Origin: Propionibacteriaceae bacterium
GTDB lineage: Bacteria; Actinomycetota; Actinomycetes; Propionibacteriales; Propionibacteriaceae
NCBI GenBank assembly: GCA_031260385.1
Contig: JAIRKB010000110.1
Location: forward strand, 1 to 6,885
DNA length: 6,885 bases
Reading direction: 5' to 3'
Below, piece after piece: positions 1 to 5,913 of this stretch (position 1 is the first letter of the stretch; every line of letters starts with the position of its first letter). Both the position numbers and the translations under genes were made by a program. Under the pieces are notes generated by a model. That model was given only the letters and a program-made list of their open reading frames with translations, did no database searches and was not told the DNA's origin.

Positions 1-285
1 GGCGAGCTTGATGGCTTCGACACAGGCCTCCGGACCGGGGGCGGCGAAGATATCGCCAACCACCGACACGTCAACCATGCCTTCGCCAACGAACCCCGAC
101 AAGGCCGGTTCGTGGCCCGCACCGCCTTGGGTGACGATCGTCACTCGATCAGCGGCGGCTAGTTTCTTGTTGATTACCATCCGGCGTGGGCCCAACTCGA
201 CTTTCGCTTTATGAGCGGCAGCGAACCCTTCGAGGAGTTCTTGGGTTAGGTTATCCGGCTCGTTAATGAATTTCTTCATTTTCAT
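1..285 (-). CDS. dhaK: Dihydroxyacetone kinase subunit DhaK-like, N-terminal part (cut by window edge)
   Basis: This is the substrate-binding half of a two-subunit ketose kinase; the family holds dihydroxyacetone covalently on a histidine while DhaL delivers phosphate. Only the first 95 residues are visible and the frame is open to base 1. They start MKMKKFINEPDN and contain GGAGHEP at residues 54-60, followed by GFVGEGM and GDIFAAPGPEA. The family form is GGGSGHEP...GYVGxGM...G(D/E)(I/V)F(A/T)SP. His58 corresponds to the active-site His56 of E. coli DhaK; the covalent-binding histidine lies outside the window. The ATG at 283-285 is chosen because a perfect AGGAGG (295-300) sits 9 nt upstream; an in-frame ATG at 277-279 would be 15 nt away. 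It follows dhaL by 23 nt, so the two are surely co-transcribed. The segment with NKKLAAADRVTIVTQGGAGHEP differs from the classical E. coli sequence, so the substrate could be another short ketose such as erythrulose (inference). Confidence 0.88.
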   Translation of the reverse strand, partial: MKMKKFINEPDNLTQELLEGFAAAHKAKVELGPRRMVINKKLAAADRVTIVTQGGAGHEPALSGFVGEGMVDVSVVGDIFAAPGPEACVEAIKLA

Positions 286-308
286 ATCTGATTACCTCCT
301 TGGGTAAG

Positions 309-938
309 TTATTGGGTGAGGCCTGCCTCCAGACCTTTAAATAGCAAGGCCGTACTCATCGCGCCTGCATCGGGGGTGCCGAGGGTGTCTTCACCGTAAA
401 ATCGTGCCCGTCCGTACTTCGAAACCATCTTTTTGGTGGCGTCCGCCCCGGAACCAGCCGCGGTCGCCGCCGCCAGCAGGATTTCGGGCACATCACCTTC
501 ACAGACTTGGGCCGCCGCAACGGCCGGTAGCAGGGCATCCATCATGGTTTTATCGCCGACGCGCGCCTTGGTCGTCATCTCCATCAGCTCGCCGGCACAA
601 GCCAACATCGCGCGGAGGGTTGACGCGTCAATCGTGTCGGTATCGTCACGTAGCGGTTCGGCGAATCCCTCGAAGATGGTGCCATAGAGCGGGCCTGCGG
701 AACCACCACCAATCTCGGATATTCCCCTCGCCAATTCGTTCAGAAATCCCTTCACGGATTCATCATCGCCCCATTCATCAACGCGGCGGCGAATTAGCCC
801 AGCAATTTTCTTGGCTGCCATTCCATGGTCGCCATCACCGAATCGAGAGTCGATATCAGTGAACAAAGCAATGTTGGCTTCCCAGGTTTTGGCCACACTC
901 TCCAGTAGGGCTTTGATTTCAACTCGACGAAGTAACAT
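309..938 (-). CDS. dhaL: Dihydroxyacetone kinase subunit DhaL-like (nucleotide-binding subunit)
   Basis: This is the ADP/ATP-binding subunit that phosphorylates the ketose held by DhaK in the cytoplasm. At 209 residues it has the usual DhaL length. Family motifs appear in order: DSRFGDGDHG at 30-39, with Asp30, Asp35 and Asp37 in the Mg-nucleotide positions and His38; GGGSAGPLYG at 77-86; ARVGDKTMMDALLPA at 125-139; and GRARFYGEDTLGTPDAGA at 176-193 (family form usually ends DPGA). The ATG at 936-938 has AAGGGG at 945-950, 6 nt upstream. The gene lies between the SorC-type regulator and dhaK. A promoter and two matching palindromic sites sit just upstream, one of them across the start codon, so expression is probably controlled by the neighbouring regulator. 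No DhaM-type phosphotransferase protein is visible. Whether phosphate comes from ATP or the PTS therefore cannot be decided here. Confidence 0.93.
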   Translation of the reverse strand: MLLRRVEIKALLESVAKTWEANIALFTDIDSRFGDGDHGMAAKKIAGLIRRRVDEWGDDESVKGFLNELARGISEIGGGSAGPLYGTIFEGFAEPLRDDTDTIDASTLRAMLACAGELMEMTTKARVGDKTMMDALLPAVAAAQVCEGDVPEILLAAATAAGSGADATKKMVSKYGRARFYGEDTLGTPDAGAMSTALLFKGLEAGLTQ

Positions 939-945
939 ATGTAAC
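932..945 (-). promoter_or_regulatory. Second operator-like site, overlapping the dhaL start codon
   Basis: On the minus strand the site reads GTTACATATGTTAC and includes the dhaL ATG (936-938). It shares 12 of 14 bases with the site at 1007-1020, including the first eight, and contains an 8-bp perfect palindrome, ACATATGT. The two centres are 75 bp apart, close to seven turns of DNA, so both would face the same side of the helix. This suggests a looped repressor complex or a downstream roadblock site. It could instead be chance similarity helped by the start-codon context. Confidence 0.4.
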
Positions 946-967
946 CCCTTACCTGAGCACCTCGCTA

Positions 968-1004
968 AAAATCCACTATACTAGGCTGATTCTTCCGCCT
1001 GCAA
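968..1004 (-). promoter_or_regulatory. Probable sigma70-type promoter for dhaL-dhaK
   Basis: Read on the minus strand, TTGCAG (999-1004) matches the -35 consensus at 4 of 6 positions and TATAGT (975-980) matches the -10 consensus at 5 of 6, with an 18-bp spacer. Transcription would begin near 968, giving a leader of about 30 nt that contains the dhaL ribosome-binding site. The whole promoter lies in the 91-nt gap between the regulator and dhaL. The start point is predicted, not measured. Confidence 0.5.
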
Positions 1005-1006
1005 CG

Positions 1007-1020
1007 GTTACTTATGTAAC
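1007..1020 (-). promoter_or_regulatory. Operator-like palindrome upstream of the dhaL promoter
   Basis: On the minus strand the site reads GTTACATAAGTAAC, with 5-bp arms GTTAC/GTAAC forming a perfect inverted repeat around 4 bp. It ends 2 bp upstream of the predicted -35 box and lies just beyond the SorC regulator's stop codon. Position and symmetry suit a binding site for that regulator, but binding is inferred. The site matches the one at 932-945 at 12 of 14 bases. Confidence 0.5.
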
Positions 1021-1029
1021 TGGGTGATT

Positions 1030-1977
1030 TCAACTGGATATGGCGTTCTTGGCCACCGCGAGGGCCTGTTTAACCAAGGATTCCCGGGCCACAATATGGG
1101 TGATCACCCCCGTGCGCAGCGCCCCAATCAAAGCCCTAACCCCGACATTGGCAGCGCAAATCCCAATCACCTTCGGGGCGGCCCGCAGCGGTTCCACCGG
1201 AATCTGAATGACAAAGTCCTGGTCGGAGTCGATGATCTGCCCCGCGACATTGAAATAGTAGGCGATCATCCGACCGACCGCCCGATGCTGGATCAGCCGA
1301 TCACCATAGCGGGCGCCGGAAGCAAAGTCGGGGGTTGAAGGGTGATTCGAGATATTAACCAAGGCAATGTCGAGACGGTCCCACTCGCGCCGAATCGCCT
1401 GATAATGCGCGGTTTGATAGATCAGATCTAGCTCGCTGCGCGTCTCCGCGAAAGCCGGCGTGTGAAGAAAGTACGGTGAAGACTTCGTCTGCTGGGCCAT
1501 GATCCGGACGTTCTCATTGGAGTGGTAGTAGCGGATGGGCACCCCGAAATTTCCCACCAGTGGACAGATGGAGACGATCGGCCCCCGCACCGCTGGGCGG
1601 GCTTCCAAGTCCGCCACCATGATGCCAATCACCTGCCCCCAACCCAAGCCCAGCCGTCCTCCACCCAACTCGTCGATCAGCCCGAGCGCCCGCTCCCCTA
1701 GCGCTTGGTTCGTGCTCCGATCATCACTGCCATCGACCACCAAACCCCCGCCGCCAATCTCAAACACCGACTGGGCTTCTTCGAGGGTCAGCAATCCCGT
1801 CGGCAACTTGGAGTGGATCTTGACCTCGACCACCCCCGCCTCCCGCGCCTCACTAAGCAGTCGCGAAATCAACGGCCGCGAAATCCCCAAGGTCTGAGCA
1901 ATCTCCGCCTGCGACAACTGCTGTTCGTAATACATCCGGGCGACCCGCTCCAGCCGCATCAACTTCTCTCGCCGCAT
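1030..1977 (-). CDS. SorC/DeoR-type sugar-responsive transcriptional regulator
   Basis: A cytoplasmic DNA-binding regulator of the SorC family, whose C-terminal domain senses a phosphorylated sugar or sugar derivative. The N-terminal helix-turn-helix is clear at residues 9-52: LERVARMYYEQQ, then LSQAEIAQTLGISRPLISRLL and EAREAGVVEV. The remainder fits the SorC sugar-binding domain, with LGLGWGQVIG near residue 110 and a C-terminal stretch AVGRMIAYYFNVAGQIID followed by KVIGICAANVGVRALIGALRTGVI. At 315 residues it has normal length. Two starts are possible. ATG 1975-1977 has no good Shine-Dalgarno sequence, while the ATG at codon 7 (1957-1959) has GAGAG about 6 nt upstream and still leaves the whole HTH. 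The gene precedes dhaL on the same strand, with a promoter and paired palindromes between, so control of the kinase operon is the natural job. The effector is unknown; a product of the kinase, such as dihydroxyacetone phosphate or erythrulose phosphate, is plausible. Confidence 0.92.
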   Translation of the reverse strand: MRREKLMRLERVARMYYEQQLSQAEIAQTLGISRPLISRLLSEAREAGVVEVKIHSKLPTGLLTLEEAQSVFEIGGGGLVVDGSDDRSTNQALGERALGLIDELGGGRLGLGWGQVIGIMVADLEARPAVRGPIVSICPLVGNFGVPIRYYHSNENVRIMAQQTKSSPYFLHTPAFAETRSELDLIYQTAHYQAIRREWDRLDIALVNISNHPSTPDFASGARYGDRLIQHRAVGRMIAYYFNVAGQIIDSDQDFVIQIPVEPLRAAPKVIGICAANVGVRALIGALRTGVITHIVARESLVKQALAVAKNAISS

Positions 1978-2079
1978 ACCCCAAGATTACAAGACCACCG
2001 GGTGATGTTATGACCGCCGTACATTCAGGTCAGCGAGGCTGGCCAGACTGCTCGGAGTCAGCCGACGGCGATCAATGCG

Positions 2080-2478
2080 CTATGCCCGCTTGGCCTTTAG
2101 CACGAAGGACTCGGGGTCGACGATCACTCGGGTGTGCTGGCCTTCCCCGATCAAGTGGTCACCCTCGCGGGCTGAGACTGCGAACTCGATTTGATTCCCG
2201 GTAACACTTACGATCGTCGCCGTAGCGGAGACGGTCGCGCCGACCAAGCTGGCAGCGAGATGCCGGATCGCGACCTTCGTCCCCACGGAGGTTAGTCCCG
2301 GCTCAAGGGTCTGGTGGAGACATTCGTACGCCGCCTGCTCCATCAGCGCAATCATGGCCGGTGTCGCCAGAACCTCCAACCCGCCAGAACCAATCGTACG
2401 AGCAGTCAACGACTCCCCAACAACCGCTCCCACCGTCCTCGAAAGCCCAACGACGAGCCCAACCCTCTGATCAGCCAT
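2080..2478 (-). CDS. FlK-like hotdog-fold acyl-CoA thioesterase
   Basis: A 132-residue protein resembling the fluoroacetyl-CoA thioesterase FlK family, single-domain hotdog enzymes that hydrolyse a small acyl-CoA. Characteristic segments are GSGGLEVLATPAMIALMEQAA (residues 30-50), EPGLTSVGTKVAIRHLAAS (59-77) and GEGQHTRVIVDPESF near the C-terminus. Thr39, Glu47 and His73 have exactly the spacing (8 and 26 residues) of the FlK catalytic Thr42, Glu50 and His76, and Gly66 matches FlK Gly69. The frame stays open upstream to a GTG at 2548-2550. The ATG at 2476-2478 is preferred because it gives the family's normal length and N-terminus, although the Shine-Dalgarno there is weak. Most relatives have unknown substrates, and the family name does not imply that this organism handles fluoroacetate. 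It sits alone between the AlbA_2 gene (112 nt upstream) and the SorC regulator (102 nt downstream), so any shared pathway is unproven. Confidence 0.87.
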   Translation of the reverse strand: MADQRVGLVVGLSRTVGAVVGESLTARTIGSGGLEVLATPAMIALMEQAAYECLHQTLEPGLTSVGTKVAIRHLAASLVGATVSATATIVSVTGNQIEFAVSAREGDHLIGEGQHTRVIVDPESFVLKAKRA

Positions 2479-2590
2479 ACCCCATTCTGACACAACCCGG
2501 TTCGAGCTCGTTCCAGGGCGTACTTTTTCTCCAACATGCCGAACTATCACGCCGTGGGAGCACCGTCAGTCACTCCCTAGCCATGGGGAA

Positions 2591-3982
2591 CTAGGCGATC
2601 GCCCAGGTAGCGTGGGGGTCTCGCGGAGACTCACCCTTCCAGACGACTAATCCCGCTGCCCGCAAAGTGGTCAGATGCCGAATTACCGTCGGTCGACTGT
2701 AGCCGGACAACTCTGCCACCTCGCCGGTCCCTAGTGGGACACCGGCTTGCCGGACTAACTCCAGGATGTTCGCAGCGCCCTTAGGGAGGCTACGCGTGCT
2801 AGCAGCCGGGTTGGCAAACAAGGTGAGCAAGACATGACCGGAGGTTTGGTTGTAGACCGGTTCAGACAAGCCACGCTCGCGCATCCAGCCAAACATGCGT
2901 TTTATCCCTTCACCCAACTCGTAGGCATACCCCAGCTCTGCCATCACCCGAGCAATACGCGGATTTCGGGCATAGCGCATAATCGAGGTGGGGTTGTTGG
3001 GATCGGCGAAACTGGGGAATCGTCCGGGCGAGGATATTTCGATCCGATTCGGGAATAGTTCGACCCGGATATGGTCGCCTTGGACAGAGTACGAACGGTG
3101 AATGACCGCGTTGACTAAGCCCTCTAGCCAAGCTTTTCTCGGAATCATTGGTAGGGCTTCAAAACGCCCGGAATCTCCTAAGGCATTTCGTTGCGGTATC
3201 CACTCGTCAATCAACTTCGAGGCCTGTTCAATCTGTTGCGGGAGAGTCCCTTCGCAACGTGCGTCTCGGTCGACAAGTAGGCTCAGAGCGGCACCGGTGC
3301 CACGCTCTGCCGCCCCGTACTGGAGAACTCGAACATGAGCATTCGGGAAACCTCGACTTGGATGTTTGGCAAACATCAGCCAAGCCGCTACTCGCAAGTT
3401 GCCTTTGGCATCAATCAGGTCGCGAGCCGCTAACATCGACTCGACCGTGGCAGCGCCGATGAGCTTCTGATATGTCCTAGTAGCCTTAGTGTCGAGATCT
3501 TTGACACCAGAGTCATCTAAGGCTGTGGCGCTGAAAACCTCGGTGCCACGATCATAGGCCAGTTCTCGTCGTTGAGCAAACGAAAGCTTCCGCGACTCAT
3601 CCCCAACTCTTAGGTAGACCTCACCCCCGGCAGTCTCGTGGACCGAGCTACTGGGCTCAATTTCGACTAGGGCAATCGCGCCTTGTCCAACATCGATTTG
3701 ATGAAAGCGCGTTCGTACGGTCGGGGATGTGAAGTCAATGGCAGCTTGCCGTATAGCATTGAGCTTCTGGTTGTCCAGGGGTTCCGCCTGGCCGGAACGG
3801 ATACCAACCGCGATGTACCCACCCTCAGCATTTGCAAACGCCACCAGGGGTGCCGCCAGATCACGCGGCGCGACCCGTCCTGATTTGCGATCAAACCACT
3901 GATTCTCTGGCATCTGGGCAAGCAGGTCTACAGCCTGCTCACCAGATAGCGAAAGAGCTTCTTCAACACGTCTTAGGTTCAC
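2591..3982 (-). CDS. AlbA_2 / HATPase_c_4 / winged-helix protein, putative transcriptional regulator
   Basis: A 463-residue, three-part protein. Residues about 23-145 form an AlbA_2 (Schlafen-type, putative DNA-binding) domain with QWFDRKSGRVAPRDLAAPLVAFANAEGGYIAVGI. Residues about 283-375 match the HATPase_c_4 domain of so-called RecG-related proteins: the GHKL N-box-like EGLVNAVIHRSY (287-298), then EISSPGRFP (315-323) and RNPRIARVMAELGYAYELGEGIKRM (339-363). Residues about 400-450 form a winged helix, with GEVAELSGYSRPTVIRHLTTLRAAGLV. No helicase motor is present, so a RecG label would be misleading. Members are usually annotated as ATP-binding or transcriptional regulators, mostly without characterised targets. 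The GTG at 3980-3982 is the farthest upstream in-frame start consistent with homologue length. It has no clear Shine-Dalgarno sequence and directly abuts a 38-bp repeated palindromic element, suggesting autoregulation (inference). The gene stands alone: the preceding transporter ends 126 nt before it. Confidence 0.85.
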   Translation of the reverse strand: MNLRRVEEALSLSGEQAVDLLAQMPENQWFDRKSGRVAPRDLAAPLVAFANAEGGYIAVGIRSGQAEPLDNQKLNAIRQAAIDFTSPTVRTRFHQIDVGQGAIALVEIEPSSSVHETAGGEVYLRVGDESRKLSFAQRRELAYDRGTEVFSATALDDSGVKDLDTKATRTYQKLIGAATVESMLAARDLIDAKGNLRVAAWLMFAKHPSRGFPNAHVRVLQYGAAERGTGAALSLLVDRDARCEGTLPQQIEQASKLIDEWIPQRNALGDSGRFEALPMIPRKAWLEGLVNAVIHRSYSVQGDHIRVELFPNRIEISSPGRFPSFADPNNPTSIMRYARNPRIARVMAELGYAYELGEGIKRMFGWMRERGLSEPVYNQTSGHVLLTLFANPAASTRSLPKGAANILELVRQAGVPLGTGEVAELSGYSRPTVIRHLTTLRAAGLVVWKGESPRDPHATWAIA

Positions 3983-4020
3983 ACTCTAACTCTAACATTT
4001 TTAGAGTAGTTTAGAGTAGA
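3983..4020. repeat. 38-bp palindromic element, copy A, abutting the AlbA_2 gene start
   Basis: On the plus strand this holds two tandem ACTCTA boxes (3983-3988, 3989-3994) and two TAGAGT boxes (4002-4007, 4012-4017) set 10 bp apart. The inner pair gives a perfect inverted repeat, ACTCTAA (3989-3995) and TTAGAGT (4001-4007), around a 5-bp spacer. The element ends at the base next to the GTG start, so it must cover the ribosome-binding region. Copy B at 4051-4088 is identical at 36 of 38 bases. A multi-site operator is the most likely role; an RNA hairpin controlling translation is an alternative. Confidence 0.7.
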
Positions 4021-4050
4021 AAGAGACGCGTAAAGTCGAGTTGGAGGGTT

Positions 4051-4088
4051 ACTCTAACTCTAACAATTTTAGAGTAGCTTAGAGTAGA
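4051..4088. repeat. 38-bp palindromic element, copy B, upstream of the AlbA_2 gene
   Basis: This is the second copy of the element at 3983-4020, in the same orientation and offset by 68 bp. It differs only at 4066 (A for T, in the central spacer) and 4078 (C for T, between the two TAGAGT boxes). The inner inverted repeat ACTCTAA (4057-4063) / TTAGAGT (4069-4075) and the outer boxes are intact. Both differences therefore fall outside the boxes, the pattern expected if the boxes are under selection. It begins about 20 bp after the transporter stop codon. Confidence 0.7.
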
Positions 4089-4108
4089 GGGTGGTTTTCG
4101 GTTCTGCC

Positions 4109-5833
4109 TTAGCCTCCGAGGCGGACTAGGGGGACGATGCCGAACTGCATCAAGGTGAAGACGATGCCGATGGCGAAGGTGACGAGGGCGACCCAGGTGG
4201 AGGCGCGAGCGAGGGCGATTCCATTCTGGCCGCTGGTCGCGATTTCGCGACGGCCGCGGGTGAAGGAGATCAGGGCCCAGATCGCGGCTCCGAAGGTGAA
4301 GAAGGCGGCGATGGCGGCGCCTCCGGGGATGTAGGCCGCACCGGTCAAGCCGAAGATGATCGCGCCGGTGCCGATGAAGACCAGCACGGTTAAGCCGATC
4401 AGGATCTTGTCGTTCCAACCCATGAGGTGCTCGAAACCAGCGTGGCGCTCGGGGTCTTTCGGGATCTTCACGAGCAGGAAGAGCACCAGACCGATCGCCA
4501 GCAGAATGCCGAGCCCGAGCACGCCGTACATCGTTGCCCCAAAGCCAACGACGAAGACCGTCCAGATGGCGGGGTGGAGGACGCCGGTGACTTCACCGGT
4601 GGTTGCGTACAAGCCGAAGATCTCCCCTTGCATGGTGGACGGGGTGAGCCGAGCGAGAAGTGTACGGCTGGCGGCTTGGGCCGGGCCGACCGCAGCGGAC
4701 AAGAAGGCGCCACCGATCCACAAGATGATCTTGCCAGCGAAAGCGAAAGCGAAGACGAACAAGGCCATGCCGACAAGCAGGGAAAGCGAAGCGATGATCA
4801 GGGCCCGGGAACCGAACTTGTCGTCGAGGCGCCCAGCGAGAATCGTCGACACCCCGGCGATCGTCACTAGGGCGAGACCGAAGATCATCACCTCGATTGA
4901 GCTGAACCCGAAGGCTTGGGCAGCGAGAATCCCACCGAAAGCGAACACCCCGGCTAGACCGTCCCGGTAGACCGCCGAAGCGAGCAGGAACCAGAAGGTT
5001 GGCTTCGACTGCTTGTGGAGCGCGATCATGTCGGAGACTAGTTCAACGTAACTGCGGAAGAAGCTGACCTTCGGAGCATCGGTGATCCGGTATTCGGGCA
5101 CATTACGGGCCAGCGGAATCAGGAAGACGATCGTCCAGACGGCGGTGAGCACGCCAATCAGCCGATAGGACAGGCCATTATCGGGTGCCAGACCAAACCA
5201 GTCAGTTTGGAGCACAGTCACCGAGATCAGCAGGACGACGACCCCACCGATATAGCCGAGCCCCCAACCGAGACCACTAACTCGACCCCGGTTTTCGGGG
5301 GTCGAAATGCCGTGGAGCATGGCGTTTGATTGGACACCGGCGATCTCCACGATGACGACACCCAAGGCGACGGTGATCGCCCCGAAGGCGAACCAACTTG
5401 GGTCCGGGATGACGAAGACCAAGACGAATTGTGACAGAGCGAGCATGCTAGTCAGGATCAGCAACCAGCGTTTGCGCCCGCCATTGGTCTCCGCCCGCGC
5501 CCCCAACACCGGCGCGAAGAGCAAGACTAGTAGCCCCGCCACCGCATTCCAGGCACTCCACTGGCTCGATAGGGAGGCCAGCCCAGTGCAATAAGCGGTG
5601 GCGTTGTTGATCGCCGAGTCACAGGGAATGAAACCGCCATTGGGGTTGGTCGGATCGAGCAGGCCGGAGACGGCGACCTCAGGTGACAGGAAGCGATAAG
5701 AGGTCAGGTAGATGCTGACAAAGACGAAGGTCAAGATAACCGAGTTGAAGGGCTGGGTGCCAAAGCGCCAGAGCGCCCAACTCCTTGTCACCTTCCGCGC
5801 GATGGATGGATTTTCAAGATAATTCTCGCTCAC
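4109..5833 (-). CDS. UMF1/Atg22-like major facilitator superfamily transporter with C-terminal membrane extension
   Basis: An integral membrane protein of 574 residues. The core, to about residue 457, fits the UMF1/Atg22-like MFS branch, whose yeast member exports amino acids from the vacuole; bacterial substrates are mostly unknown. Diagnostic segments are SWALWRFGTQPFNSVILTFVF (19-39), NRGRVSGLGWGLGYIGG (181-197) and QAASRTLLARLTPSTMQGEIFGLYATTGEVTG (386-417). Many hydrophobic spans are visible. A long loop between the first two spans (about 46-92) carries Cys71 and Cys82, which may form a disulfide outside the cell. After the core come three more hydrophobic spans (about 477-500, 503-525 and 545-568), so the protein is longer than usual for the family. 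The start is GTG at 5831-5833 with TAAGG (5842-5846) 8 nt upstream. It lies 80 nt downstream of the RidA-family gene, so it may share that transcript or have its own promoter. An AT-rich GATAAT (5879-5884) is -10-like but lacks a convincing -35. Confidence 0.85.
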   Translation of the reverse strand: MSENYLENPSIARKVTRSWALWRFGTQPFNSVILTFVFVSIYLTSYRFLSPEVAVSGLLDPTNPNGGFIPCDSAINNATAYCTGLASLSSQWSAWNAVAGLLVLLFAPVLGARAETNGGRKRWLLILTSMLALSQFVLVFVIPDPSWFAFGAITVALGVVIVEIAGVQSNAMLHGISTPENRGRVSGLGWGLGYIGGVVVLLISVTVLQTDWFGLAPDNGLSYRLIGVLTAVWTIVFLIPLARNVPEYRITDAPKVSFFRSYVELVSDMIALHKQSKPTFWFLLASAVYRDGLAGVFAFGGILAAQAFGFSSIEVMIFGLALVTIAGVSTILAGRLDDKFGSRALIIASLSLLVGMALFVFAFAFAGKIILWIGGAFLSAAVGPAQAASRTLLARLTPSTMQGEIFGLYATTGEVTGVLHPAIWTVFVVGFGATMYGVLGLGILLAIGLVLFLLVKIPKDPERHAGFEHLMGWNDKILIGLTVLVFIGTGAIIFGLTGAAYIPGGAAIAAFFTFGAAIWALISFTRGRREIATSGQNGIALARASTWVALVTFAIGIVFTLMQFGIVPLVRLGG

Positions 5834-5913
5834 GCAGCTAACCTTACATCCTGCCGCTCACCGCAAAAAGGCTAAATTATTATCGGGGCCAACAAGCGGG
5901 GGGGTTCCTTTAA

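Noticed and set aside
404..862. Plus-strand open frame opposite dhaL
   Set aside because: The predicted protein is a His/Arg/Pro-rich string with no family features, while the opposite strand encodes every DhaL motif.
2479..2550. N-terminal extension of the FlK-like protein from GTG 2548-2550
   Set aside because: The added residues do not resemble the family, there is no ribosome-binding site, and the ATG at 2476-2478 gives the normal length.
2544..2580. Terminator after the AlbA_2 gene (GGGAG...CTCCC on the minus strand)
   Set aside because: The stem is only five base pairs with a 12-nt loop and no U-run follows, so it does not meet the usual form.
2591..3982. Calling the AlbA_2 protein a RecG helicase
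   Set aside because: No Walker A/DEAD-type helicase motor is visible; the similarity is limited to the HATPase_c_4 region that databases often mislabel.
3983..4088. CRISPR array or insertion-sequence ends
   Set aside because: There are only two copies with one 30-bp spacer, no further repeat units, no cas gene and no transposase. The internal box symmetry fits an operator better.
3983..4088. Intrinsic terminators for the transporter gene
   Set aside because: The hairpins are A/T-rich and weak, and no U-run follows them in the minus-strand transcript.
4137..4970. Long open frames on the plus strand opposite the transporter gene
   Set aside because: They are low-complexity, rich in Arg, Pro, Ala and Lys, match no family, and lie wholly opposite a well-supported membrane protein. 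High GC in the real gene creates such mirror frames.
5834..5913. Strong promoter for the transporter gene
   Set aside because: GATAAT at 5879-5884 resembles a -10 box, but the positions 16-18 bp upstream read as C/G-rich sequence with no -35 match.
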